Below, piece by piece: positions 17,729 through 27,100 of a stretch of 64,000 nt of DNA. Each line of letters begins with the position of its first letter. The stretch's first letter is position 1. Where the stretch lies: the NCBI GenBank assembly GCA_048213135.1, contig PS015009.1, forward strand, positions 310,001 to 374,000, given 5' to 3'. Below the pieces are notes generated by a model. It worked only from the letters and a program-made list of their open reading frames with translations, ran no database searches and had not been told where the DNA came from. The stretch comes from Reclinomonas americana ATCC 50394 (taxonomy: Eukaryota > Jakobida > Jakobea > Jakobida). The translations under genes were made by a program, and so were the position numbers.

Positions 17729-18103
17729 ACCATACATCATCCCTAAATATCCTCTGCAGGCATATCCCTTCCCGGTATCGTTCCTCGTTGGGAAAGGCTC
17801 CGTGTCATACCGAGGTAACGAGGTATCTTTCGCCACAGGAGAGAGATTCCTCCTGGCGTCGGAATGACACAAAGGGACAAGATTCAGAATGAACACTGCC
17901 ATTACCCCTCCCAGTTTGGATTTCCGCAAATAATGGCTATATTGCATACTCGTTGTTCAGGACGTAACCACCACAAGAACGCTTACCAGCCAACTATCCT
18001 CTGCCCGGACATGCGCCGGCTTTAGAAAGATCTTCCCCCCAACAATAAGTCATTTACCGTGATGAAATATTCGTCATGCTAACCCTTATTAAACCTTACA
18101 GGA
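17729..18103. other. Intergenic region with a dispersed hairpin repeat
   Basis: These 375 bases contain the TGTCATACCGAGG repeat at 17802-17870. The rest reads as non-coding. No tRNA or other RNA gene is apparent, and no clear promoter for the sugar dehydrogenase stands out. Confidence 0.6.
17802..17870. repeat. Dispersed hairpin repeat, copy A (TGTCATACCGAGG family)
   Basis: The element begins GTGTCATACCGAGG and ends CGTCGGAATGACAC, so its termini pair (GTGTCAT with ATGACAC). A second copy is at 21489-21555 and a partial one at 54225-54254. It carries no frame and has the size and shape of a short miniature or REP-like element. Confidence 0.75.
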
Positions 18104-20881
18104 ATGAAAAGGACAGTTATTCGTCTTACCTCTTTTATTGTGCTGCTTATTGGCGTTTCCCTGCATAGTGCGGGACAGGATCTTCCCAACACTAATTTTT
18201 CCATGGCCAATGTAGGCTCCGGCTGGTCGGAACCCGTTGGCGTCACCTTCTCCAAAACGGGAAGTAAATCTTTTGTGTGGGAAAAAGGCGGTAAAGTATA
18301 TGTGCTCAACCGCGTGGGTACTACTTCCGGTTATACCAAACAAACCACACCTGTACTTGACATTTCACCGGAAGTGGGCAACTGGCGTGATCATGGTTTA
18401 CTGGGCTTTGCCCTTGATCCCAATTTCGATACCAATGGCTTTATCTATCTCCTGTACGTAGTTGACCGGCACTACCTTATTTATTTTGGCACCGGTACTT
18501 ATAATGCCGCCACCAACGATTATTACAAAGCCACCATCGGCCGTATTACCCGTTATAAAACAAAAACAAGCGGCAGTAATCTGGTTGCAGATCTCACCAC
18601 CCGAACCATCCTGCTGGGAGAGACCAAATCCACCGGCATTCCCATCCTGCATGAATCGCATGGTGTGGGTTCACTGGCCTTCGCCGCCGATGGCACCCTG
18701 CTGGCTTCTGCCGGTGACGCGGCCAGTTATAATACCGTTGATGTAGGTAGCCTGTCTGAAACCTATTATTCACAGGCCATAACGGATGGCATTATACGCA
18801 GTAATGAAAATGTGGGTGCCATGCGTTCGCAGATGATCAATTCGCATTGCGGAAAAATATTAAGGCTCGATCCCACAAATGGCAATGGCGTAAGCAGCAA
18901 CCCTTTTTACCAGTCGGGGTCGCCGCGTTCCGCCCAGTCAAGGGTGTGGGCCATGGGCTTCCGTAATCCTTTCCGGTTCAGTGTAAAACCCAACACCGGT
19001 TCCACCAACCCCGCCACCGGCGACCTGGGAGAATTATATGTGGGTGATGTGGGTTGGGATAAGTATGAAGAACTCAACGTGATCAAGGCCAAAGCCACCA
19101 ACTGCGGCTGGCCCATCTTTGAAGGTATTACCGCACAGTCGGGTTACTCCGCTTCGACTACCCTTAACCGTGATGAATCGAATCCGTTGTATGGCGGCGG
19201 ATGTTCGCAACAATACTTCCAGTTCAAACAACTGATACGGCAGGCCAATCTTAACAACAGTACCGCTGTATATAATCCCTGCAACAGTTCCACACTTATC
19301 AGCAGCCCCGCTCCTAACCGTTTCCTGCACCGCATTCCCGTGCTGGACTGGAAACATGGTGAAGACAGCGCCAGGGTAGCTTATTACAACAGCAGTACCT
19401 TAAGGGTAGCGCAGATTGGTTCCGCTTCCTCCAATGTAACCGGTTCGCCTTTCCAGGGCAGTTCCGTTGTGGGTGGATGCTGGTATACCGGAAGCCTCTT
19501 CCCTTCCATGTATAAGAACTCCTACTTTATGGCCGACTATGGCGGCAGTTGGATCAAGAACGTAGTGATGCTGTCGGTTGACAAAGTGGATGAAGTAAGG
19601 AATTTTTCCAACAGCGGTTTTGGGGCCGTGGTATGCATCACCGAGAACCCCGCAGATGGCAGCCTGTTCTGCGCTGATATAGGAACGGGCAATATCGTAC
19701 GTATTGGCTATGGCGGCAACCAGCCTCCGGTAGTAAAAATGGCGTCTGATAAAACTTATGGTACAGCGCCGCTGACCGTATCTTTCAACAGCACCGGTAC
19801 GTACGACCCTGAAGGCGGCGCCCTCACCTATTCCTGGAATTTTGGCGACGGCACCAGTGTGAGCACTGCGGCCAATCCAGGGAATCACGTATTCACCACT
19901 TCCAATGGTCAGCCAAAAAAATTCACGGTTATACTAACGGTGAAGGACAACCAGAATCAAACGAGTGTTGACAGTATTATTATTTCCGCGAACAATACAC
20001 CTCCGGTAGTCACCATTACCAGCCCGGCAAAGAACTCTTTTTACCAGCTGGGAGCAGACACCGCTTATAAACTGCAGGCAACCGTTACTGATGCGCAACA
20101 CAGTTCCGGTCAGCTGAAATATGAATGGCAGGTGGCTTTGCGGCACAATTCACATCAACACGTAGAGCCTATCGACACCAACAAACTCAGCTCTGCCATG
20201 ATCTCCAGGATCGGTTGCAATGGCGATACTTATTACTGGTTCGTTAAACTGACCGTAACCGACGCCGCAGGTTTGTCAACTGTTGATTCATCGCGTATGT
20301 ACCCGCAGTGCGGCGGTCCGCTGCCCGTTGTGCTGACGAGCTTTGATGCCATTACCAGGAACAATGTGAATATACTGAACTGGACTACTTCTTCTGAGAT
20401 CAACCTGCGTATGTTCGAAATTGAAAGAAGTTATGACGGTATTCATTTTGAGACCATCGGCGGTGTAAATGCCAATCGCCTTGCGGGGCCTGGCAATTAT
20501 GAATGGAAAGACGAGAACCACAACAGCGGTTATAATTATTACCGTTTGCGTATGGTGGATTTCAGCGGTTACTATAAATACTCAGCCATTGTAAAAGTGT
20601 TCTGCGGTATCATTACCGGTAACGAACTGGTGGTAAGTCCCAACCCCGCCAACGATTACCTGGTGTGGGGTACACAGCTTCAGCAGGGAGGCATGGCATT
20701 TGTACGGCTGATCAGCAGTAATGGCGCCGTGGTAAAAAAGATGACAGAAAAAACAGTTACCGGCTTCAACAGTTTCAGGATCGACGGACTGCAAAAACTG
20801 CCTGCCGGTTTGTATATTCTTGAGATCAGTACAAACGGAGTGACGAGAAAAAATAAGGTGTTGCTGACAAGAGCATTGTAA
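18104..20881 (+). CDS. Secreted PQQ-type sugar dehydrogenase with PKD domain and T9SS type A tail
   Basis: This 925-residue secreted protein has a signal peptide (about residues 1-24) and a glucose/sorbosone dehydrogenase beta-propeller (about 30-545; blocks DHGLLGFALDPNF, HGVGSLAFAADGTLLAS, GFRNPFRFS and VGDVGWDKYEELN). Next come a PKD domain (about 545-630, with DPEGGALTYSWNFGDG), another Ig-like domain (about 630-745), the Bacteroidota module LPVVLTSFDAI and a C-terminal type A sorting domain (VVSPNPANDYL to GLYILEI). The propeller oxidises sugars with PQQ in related enzymes; the heme or calcium site cannot be judged here. The tail predicts export by T9SS and anchoring or release at the cell surface. 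Polysaccharide breakdown outside the cell is a reasonable inference. Confidence 0.9.
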   Translation: MKRTVIRLTSFIVLLIGVSLHSAGQDLPNTNFSMANVGSGWSEPVGVTFSKTGSKSFVWEKGGKVYVLNRVGTTSGYTKQTTPVLDISPEVGNWRDHGLLGFALDPNFDTNGFIYLLYVVDRHYLIYFGTGTYNAATNDYYKATIGRITRYKTKTSGSNLVADLTTRTILLGETKSTGIPILHESHGVGSLAFAADGTLLASAGDAASYNTVDVGSLSETYYSQAITDGIIRSNENVGAMRSQMINSHCGKILRLDPTNGNGVSSNPFYQSGSPRSAQSRVWAMGFRNPFRFSVKPNTGSTNPATGDLGELYVGDVGWDKYEELNVIKAKATNCGWPIFEGITAQSGYSASTTLNRDESNPLYGGGCSQQYFQFKQLIRQANLNNSTAVYNPCNSSTLISSPAPNRFLHRIPVLDWKHGEDSARVAYYNSSTLRVAQIGSASSNVTGSPFQGSSVVGGCWYTGSLFPSMYKNSYFMADYGGSWIKNVVMLSVDKVDEVRNFSNSGFGAVVCITENPADGSLFCADIGTGNIVRIGYGGNQPPVVKMASDKTYGTAPLTVSFNSTGTYDPEGGALTYSWNFGDGTSVSTAANPGNHVFTTSNGQPKKFTVILTVKDNQNQTSVDSIIISANNTPPVVTITSPAKNSFYQLGADTAYKLQATVTDAQHSSGQLKYEWQVALRHNSHQHVEPIDTNKLSSAMISRIGCNGDTYYWFVKLTVTDAAGLSTVDSSRMYPQCGGPLPVVLTSFDAITRNNVNILNWTTSSEINLRMFEIERSYDGIHFETIGGVNANRLAGPGNYEWKDENHNSGYNYYRLRMVDFSGYYKYSAIVKVFCGIITGNELVVSPNPANDYLVWGTQLQQGGMAFVRLISSNGAVVKKMTEKTVTGFNSFRIDGLQKLPAGLYILEISTNGVTRKNKVLLTRAL

Positions 20882-20891
20882 TAAGTCAATA

Positions 20892-21329
20892 TTATGCTTT
20901 CTCCAGCAGGAAGGTAACCGGCTGCCTGCGGTAAGCCCTTACCGGTATTCCATCGGCCTGGGCAGGTATCCATTTGGGTGCTTTTTTGATGATGCGGATC
21001 ACTTCTTTTTCCATGCCATAACCGTGGTCGGTCTCGGCCATCACACTATCTACCCGGCCATCGGTGTTCACTACAAATTTTACAACAACCGTGTAAGTGC
21101 CTGCGGGTGCACCTTTTTTTACCGGAACACTGGCTCTCAGGTTTTCCTGCAGGTATTGAATCCATGCTTTATCCCCGCCATCGAAATGCGCTTCCACTTC
21201 TACCTTGGTATATATCTTACCCTCGTCGGCAACCTTCGCCGGTGTTACCTGGGCTGTGGTTCGCATTGTTGCAGAATACAGCAGCAATAATACGATACCT
21301 GCATATCTGAGTGAACGTTTCTTTATCAT
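20892..21329 (-). CDS. Secreted TonB C-terminal domain protein
   Basis: A 145-residue protein with a signal peptide (about residues 1-27, RTTAQ) and a TonB C-terminal fold (about 55-143, with VKFVVNTDGRVDSV and PKWIPAQADGIPVRAYRRQPV). That block is typical of Bacteroidota energy-transducer TonB proteins. It lacks the cytoplasmic-membrane helix and proline-rich span of a classical TonB, so it is a stand-alone periplasmic domain and need not energise a receptor. It converges on the sugar dehydrogenase 10 bases away. Confidence 0.8.
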   Translation of the reverse strand: MIKKRSLRYAGIVLLLLYSATMRTTAQVTPAKVADEGKIYTKVEVEAHFDGGDKAWIQYLQENLRASVPVKKGAPAGTYTVVVKFVVNTDGRVDSVMAETDHGYGMEKEVIRIIKKAPKWIPAQADGIPVRAYRRQPVTFLLEKA

Positions 21330-21739
21330 CGGTAGTTGGTTTTTAAATTAGCGCTTCTTCTGCCCGGGGACGTTTTCAGCCCCCGCTATTGCCGCATTTA
21401 CACCCGGCCGGGCACAATTTATACATTTATTTTTGCTGTGGAAATGATAAAAACGAGCAGCGTGCAACAGTTTGGATCATGTTCCTTTGTGTCATACCGA
21501 GGTAGCGAGTTATCTATCGGAACGGGAAAAAGATCCCTCCTGCGTCGGGATGACCCTTGCCTCAAACTGAGGCACCGCCAAATAGTAGGCATTCCATATT
21601 TCCCGGTTCTGCAAAAAAACAGGAGAAGGAAATAAATAATGAGTATTTTTCGAATGAGGCATATGTCCTGTATCCCGGATCTTGTATCTTATTCTAAACC
21701 CCGTATCATTCACATTCAAATAAACAAACCAAAACAGTT
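21330..21739. other. Intergenic region with repeat copy B
   Basis: These 410 bases hold hairpin repeat copy B (21489-21555) and a TATCCCGGATC element (21669-21690) related to the hairpin at 16907. TATTTTTG at 21428-21435 matches a -7 element but has no matching -33 box and lies far from the next gene. I see no RNA gene and no convincing small frame. Confidence 0.5.
21489..21555. repeat. Dispersed hairpin repeat, copy B (TGTCATACCGAGG family)
   Basis: GTGTCATACCGAGGTAGCGAG at the left and CCTCCTGCGTCGGGATGAC at the right match copy A with differences in the centre. The ends pair imperfectly (GTGTCAT against ATGACC). Confidence 0.75.
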
Positions 21740-22279
21740 ATGAAAAAGTTCTTTAAAATTATCGGCGTTCTTTTACTGCTGGCCATCGCCTTTGTGCTGA
21801 TCGCGGGACTAATCGTTAAAAAAGATTACCATCTCGACAGGAGCATTACCATCAATGCTCCAAAAGATTCTGTATGGCTGTATGTTCAATCCCTGCAGCA
21901 GATGGAAAAATGGAGCCCCTGGCTGGAAGCCGATCCCAATGTAAAAACATCACATGAAGGACAACCGGGCGCCGTGGGTTCCGTATACCGCTGGGACGGC
22001 AATAAGGAAGTAGGCAAAGGAAACCAGACCATTACCAAAACCAACGGACCGGGCAGCATGGACACGCATATTGAATTCATCAAACCTTTCTCCGGACAGG
22101 CAGACGCGTACATCCGACTGAACGATACCACCGGCGGCACCAAAGTTACCTGGGGTTTCGACACCAGGTACAAGTATCCCATGAACGTAATGCAACTGTT
22201 TGTCGATATGGATGGCATGATGAGCAAACAATATGATAAAGGCCTCGGCAAACTGAAAGCCCTCGCTGAGAAAAAATAA
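21740..22279 (+). CDS. SRPBCC (START-like) family protein with N-terminal membrane helix
   Basis: This 179-residue protein has one membrane helix (about residues 5-26) and an SRPBCC/polyketide-cyclase-like domain (about 30-175). Family landmarks are INAPKDSVWLYVQSLQQMEKWSPWLEADPN and the strand pattern ending TKVTWGFDTRYKYP. These domains bind hydrophobic ligands. The gene ends at a strong terminator. The ligand is unknown, and gene context gives no clue. Confidence 0.85.
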   Translation: MKKFFKIIGVLLLLAIAFVLIAGLIVKKDYHLDRSITINAPKDSVWLYVQSLQQMEKWSPWLEADPNVKTSHEGQPGAVGSVYRWDGNKEVGKGNQTITKTNGPGSMDTHIEFIKPFSGQADAYIRLNDTTGGTKVTWGFDTRYKYPMNVMQLFVDMDGMMSKQYDKGLGKLKALAEKK

Positions 22280-22289
22280 TAACTTCACT

Positions 22290-22328
22290 GCCGGCCTGTA
22301 ATGTACTGCACAACAGGCCGGCTTTTTT
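22290..22328 (+). terminator. Intrinsic terminator of the SRPBCC gene
   Basis: GCCGGCCTGT (22290-22299) pairs with 22313-22322 and is followed by six T. The next start codon follows only 10 bases later. Confidence 0.85.
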
Positions 22329-22337
22329 ATATCCCAC

Positions 22338-22838
22338 ATGGAATTTATACTTCGCCCCTGGCAACTGGCAGATCTTGATCACCTGGTTGCCGCGGCCAAT
22401 AATTACGAGATCGCCAGGTTCATGACCAACCAGTTTCCGCATCCTTATACCGAAGAAAATGGGAAGGCTTTCATAGAATATGCGCTGAGAAGTATGCCAC
22501 CCAATATTATGGCCATTGTGGTGGATGGCATTCCCGCAGGGGGCATTGGCGTTCACCCGCAAAGCGATATTCATTGCAGGAACGCGGAACTGGGTTACTG
22601 GCTGGCACAACCCTACTGGGGCAGGGGCATTGTTTCAGGGGCTGTAAAACAAATGGTGGAATATGCTTTTGATAACTGGGACATTGACCGGTTATTTGCC
22701 CGCCCGTTTGGCAGTAATACAGCTTCGCAGAAAGTGCTGGAGAAATCTGGTTTTGCACTGGAAGCACGACTGAACAACACCATCTTCAAAAACGGCAGTT
22801 ATGAAGATGAACTCATTTATGCCCTCCGGAAAAAATAA
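22338..22838 (+). CDS. GNAT family N-acetyltransferase (RimJ/RimL type)
   Basis: At 166 residues, this is an acetyltransferase of the RimJ/RimL class, which transfers acetyl from acetyl-CoA to an amine. The conserved core is ELGYWLAQPYWGRGIVSGAVK (about residues 75-95), containing the acetyl-CoA pyrophosphate loop, and the last block is ASQKVLEKSGFALEAR. The N-terminus FILRPWQLADLDHL is typical. The target, protein or small molecule, is unknown. Confidence 0.9.
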   Translation: MEFILRPWQLADLDHLVAAANNYEIARFMTNQFPHPYTEENGKAFIEYALRSMPPNIMAIVVDGIPAGGIGVHPQSDIHCRNAELGYWLAQPYWGRGIVSGAVKQMVEYAFDNWDIDRLFARPFGSNTASQKVLEKSGFALEARLNNTIFKNGSYEDELIYALRKK

Positions 22839-22856
22839 TATCTTCGGTTAGCATTC

Positions 22857-23522
22857 ATGTCAGCCTCTTTCATCAATATATACCGGCTCCTTATCTGCAC
22901 AGCAGGCTTTTTCCTGTACAGTTGTCATTCCGGCAATCAGGAGAAGGACGTGATCGGCACCGGATCACAAACCATCCATAAAATCATACCCGACAGTAAT
23001 CGTTACCCCGCCGCTGTCCGCGAACACCGGTTCCTTGCACTGCAAAAAGAGTGGTGTAAAAAACTGAGCCTGTACGAAGCCGGTAATGGTACAGACAGTT
23101 TCGAGGTTCGTCTCTGGAAGGAAAAAGGAGATCATATACCGCTGACACTTACCCTCCTGAAATGGTACAAAGGCAAATGGACAAAATATTGTTACAGTTT
23201 CTTCCAGCGGCATGGCCATACAGGTCCAGCGCAGCAACAGGTCGACAGCTTTTCTGTTCAGACCTGTGACCCGTTGAACAACAACTGGAAATCTTTTCTC
23301 GACAGCCTGGATATTCCTTCTGCCTGGTCACTCCCTTCGCAAAGTGAGTTGCCCGGCAACTATGAAGGTTTACCGGGAGAATCGTTTGTTGTGGAACTCG
23401 TTGATAAAAGAAAATATAAAATTTTGTTTTACGCCGATCCGGCATCCTTTGTGCAGGAGAAAAACCACCGGGTGATCACGAATTTTATCCGGCATTTTAC
23501 CTTGGCCCCCGGTAAACCATAG
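22857..23522 (+). CDS. Lipoprotein of unknown function
   Basis: This 221-residue protein has an N-terminal hydrophobic segment ending in FFLYSC (about residues 18-23), a lipobox, so the mature protein should be attached to a membrane by Cys23. The rest is soluble and contains no family I recognise. It follows the acetyltransferase gene by 18 bases and precedes a small membrane protein gene by 4, which suggests one transcript. Confidence 0.6.
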   Translation: MSASFINIYRLLICTAGFFLYSCHSGNQEKDVIGTGSQTIHKIIPDSNRYPAAVREHRFLALQKEWCKKLSLYEAGNGTDSFEVRLWKEKGDHIPLTLTLLKWYKGKWTKYCYSFFQRHGHTGPAQQQVDSFSVQTCDPLNNNWKSFLDSLDIPSAWSLPSQSELPGNYEGLPGESFVVELVDKRKYKILFYADPASFVQEKNHRVITNFIRHFTLAPGKP

Positions 23523-23526
23523 CATT

Positions 23527-23985
23527 ATGGATATTTACACCGTTAACAGCAAACCTTACCGCAGGTTTTTTCTTACGATCATCAGCATGAATGTATTGTT
23601 CATTGCCGGCAGTTACCTGGCTATACAGCAGGGACTGAATGGGATGGCGGCTTTGCTGGGCACCGGTTTTGCCATGCCCCTGCTGGGTTTGATGATCGTG
23701 CTGGCCATAGTACATACCCTGTACCAGCGCCGTCAGCTGGCACAACTCAGTAATTATACCGACTTTGAAGAAAAGTTATCGCGGTACGAGAGGATATACC
23801 GCATCCGTATGCTTTGGTATCTTTTTTCCTGCGTGGTTGCCTGTATCCTGTACCTCATCTTTGAAAGAAAATTATTTCTTCTTTTCGCCCTGCTCGACCT
23901 GGTAACGGCCTTGCCTTTTTACCCGGCGGTGGCGTTGTTCAGGAAGGAGTTAAAAAATGACGAAGTGATAATTACTAGTTACTAA
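23527..23985 (+). CDS. Small integral membrane protein, unknown
   Basis: This 152-residue protein has four hydrophobic segments (about residues 15-32, 40-62, 95-113 and 116-137) in two hairpins and a basic loop between them (YQRRQ ... RYERIYRIR). It is the last gene of a short run after the lipoprotein. Its last codons (ATTACTAGTTACTAA) and stop overlap an AT-rich repeat that continues downstream, so the C-terminal IITSY may be repeat-derived. Confidence 0.65.
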   Translation: MDIYTVNSKPYRRFFLTIISMNVLFIAGSYLAIQQGLNGMAALLGTGFAMPLLGLMIVLAIVHTLYQRRQLAQLSNYTDFEEKLSRYERIYRIRMLWYLFSCVVACILYLIFERKLFLLFALLDLVTALPFYPAVALFRKELKNDEVIITSY

Positions 23986-24081
23986 TGACCAATTACTTTT
24001 CCTACTTCAAAAGTGGATGAGCGATAACAGCAGACAATTAGGGTTAGTTTGCATTAGTAATTAGTAATTGGTCATTAGTAA
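23979..24081. repeat. AT-rich inverted repeat, 19-bp arms
   Basis: TTACTAATGACCAATTACT (23979-23997) is perfectly complementary to 24063-24081, with 65 bases between. The left arm overlaps the stop codon of the small membrane protein gene. The right side continues as TAGTAATTAGTAATTGG, linking it to the dispersed TAATTAGTAATT family. Confidence 0.75.
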
Positions 24082-24083
24082 TT

Positions 24084-24111
24084 AAAAAAGGCTTCCATTG
24101 CTGAAAGCCTT
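24084..24111 (-). terminator. Terminator downstream of secA
   Basis: AAGGCTT (24088-24094) pairs with 24105-24111, and on the minus strand the stem is followed by a T-run (A-run 24084-24089). It ends the secA transcript. Confidence 0.7.
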
Positions 24112-24145
24112 CTCTTTTATAAAACAACTTATCTAAACAGTCAAA

Positions 24146-27100
24146 CTACGCATCTTTCCCATGACAGGCCTTATACTTCTTACCGCTGCCACATGGACAA
24201 GGGTCGTTCCTTCCAGGTGCTTTTTCAACACGGATGGGTTCCTGTTTTATGGGTGTTGACGGATCGATGTAATCATTTTCCTGGCTGAGGTATTCTTCTC
24301 CGCCGCCTGCATTTTCAAATACTTCTTTACGCTGGCGCATTTTACTCATGTCCGTCTTCTGTTCCCTTCCTTCTTTGATCTGGCCGGCATTGGTTTGTTC
24401 AACCGGTATCTGTGCATGGCAAAGGAAGCTTACGATATCTTTATTCACCTGGTCATCCATTTGTTTGAACGCGGCAAAGGCTTCGATCTTATAGATCACC
24501 AGTGGGTCTTTTTGTTCGTAACCGGCCGTTTGCACACTCTGGCGCAGGTCATCCATGGCACGGAGGTGCTCTTTCCAGGCATCATCGATCAGCGCCAGGG
24601 TAATGCTGCGTTCCAGGGCGTCGTTCAGTTCACGGCCTTCGGTAGCGAGGTATTTATCGAGGTTGGCCAGCGCCTGTATACCTTTTTTACCATCGGTGAA
24701 GGGTACAGCTACATTCTCAATATGATTACCCTGCTCCTTGCGGATGTTTTTAATAATAGGCAGGGTTTGCTGAATGATGGCATCCGTTTTACGGCGGTAT
24801 TGTGTCACCGCTTCGTTGTATAATTTTTCAGCCAGTTCAGCAGGTTGTCCTTTATCGAGCTCTTCTGCTGTAATGGTGGTATCGATACCGAAGTTGACGA
24901 TGGCGGCCAGTTTGAATCCTTCGTGGTCGTTGCCTTCCTTGAAAGAATTGATCAGCCCGTCGGCAACAGAATAGAAAGCGTTGTCAAGATCGAGTGCCAG
25001 CCTTTCACCAAACAGGGCATGGTTACGTTTGCCGTACACCACGTTACGCTGTTTGTTCATTACGTCATCATATTCGAGCAGGCGTTTACGTGTACCGAAG
25101 TTATTTTCTTCCACTTTTTTCTGCGCCCTTTCAATTGATTTGGTGATCATACTGTGCTGGATCACTTCCCCTTCCTTGTAACCCATCCTGTCCATAAGCG
25201 ATGCGATCCTTTCACTGCCGAACATACGCATCAGGTCATCTTCCAGCGATACAAAGAAACTGGAACTGCCCGGGTCACCCTGGCGACCGGCACGACCACG
25301 CAACTGCCTGTCTACACGACGGCTTTCATGCCTTTCCGTACCAATGATGGCCAGGCCCCCGGCTTCTTTTACACCGGGCCCGAGTTTGATATCCGTACCA
25401 CGACCGGCCATGTTGGTAGCGATGGTCACTGCACCGGCGAGACCGGCTTCAGCCACCACCTGCGCTTCCCTGGCGTGTTGTTTGGCGTTGAGTACGTTGT
25501 GCGGAATATTTTTTTGTTTCAGCATCCTCGACAGTAACTCACTCACTTCAACCGAAGTGGTACCTACCAGCGAAGGACGGCCCGCTGCACGAAGTTTTTC
25601 CACTTCATCGATTACCGCTTTGTATTTTTCCCTTTTGGTTTTGTAAACAAGGTCCTGCTCATCTTTACGGATCACTTTTACATTGGTGGGAATGGTTACC
25701 ACATCCAGTTTGTAAATGCTCCAGAATTCAGCAGCTTCTGTTTCCGCCGTACCGGTCATACCACCCAGTTTGTGATACATCCTGAAGTAGTTCTGTAAAG
25801 TAACGGTGGCATAGGTTTGTGTAGACGCTTCAATCTTCACATTCTCTTTGGCTTCAATGGCCTGGTGAAGACCATCGGAGTACCTTCTTCCGTCGAGGAT
25901 ACGGCCGGTTTGTTCATCTACGATTTTTACAGCGTCTTCCATCACTACGTACTCCACATCTTTGTCGAATAAGGTGTAGGCTTTCAGCAATTGCTGTATC
26001 GTGTGAATGCGTTCCGCTTTAACGGAATATTCATTGAGCAGACTTTCCTTGCGGTGCAGTTTTTCTTCTGTATCCATACCCGATTTTTCTATCTCGCCCA
26101 GTTTGGTGGCGATATCGGGCAGCACGAAGAACTCAGGATCTTCACCGCTGCGGGTGATCAGTTGTATACCCTGGTCGGTAAGGTCTACCTGGTTATTTTT
26201 TTCATCAATATTGAAGAACAGGCCGGCATCCACTTTCGGCATTTCCTTTTGCTGGTCGGCCAGGTAATAGTTCTCACTTTTCTGCAGCTTCACCCTGATG
26301 CCCGGTTCGCTGAGGAATTTGATAAGGGCGCTGTTCTTGGGCAGACCGCGGTGTGCCCTCATCAGGGCCAGGCCGCCATCTTTGGGATCATCATTGCCTT
26401 CGGCAATTTTTTTCTTGGCTTCGATCAGGAACTGGTTCACAGCTTTGCGCTGAGCATCCACCAGTTTTTCAATCCTGGGTTTCAGGTCGAAGAACTGCTG
26501 GGTGTTGTCGCTGTGACTCACTGGTCCGCTGATGATGAGTGGTGTACGGGCATCATCGATCAATACGCTATCCACTTCATCCACCATGGCGAAGTGGTGT
26601 TTGCGCTGCACCATTTCTTCGGGGCTGTGCACCATGTTATCCCTCAGGTAATCGAAACCGAATTCGTTGTTGGTACCGTATGTAATGTCGGCATTGTAAG
26701 CATTGCGGCGGGCGTCGCTGTTGGGTTCGTGTTTATCGATACAATCCACTCGGAGACCAAGGAATTCAAACAGCGGTCCGTTCCATTCACTATCCCTGCG
26801 GGCCAGGTAATCATTCACTGTTACAATGTGAACGCCTTCACCCGATAAGGCATTCAGGTAGGCCGGCAGTGTACTTACCAGTGTTTTACCTTCACCGGTA
26901 GCCATTTCCGATATCTTACCGGAGTGGAGTACCGAACCACCGATGAGCTGTACATCGTAGTGTACCATGTTCCAGGTTACCGTACCACCTGCGGCTGTCC
27001 AGCTGTTTTTATAAATAGCTTTATCACCTTCAATGATCACGTTATCTTTCTTCGCGGCCAGTTGCCTGTCCAGCTCCGTAGCGGTGCTTTCCAGTGTTTC

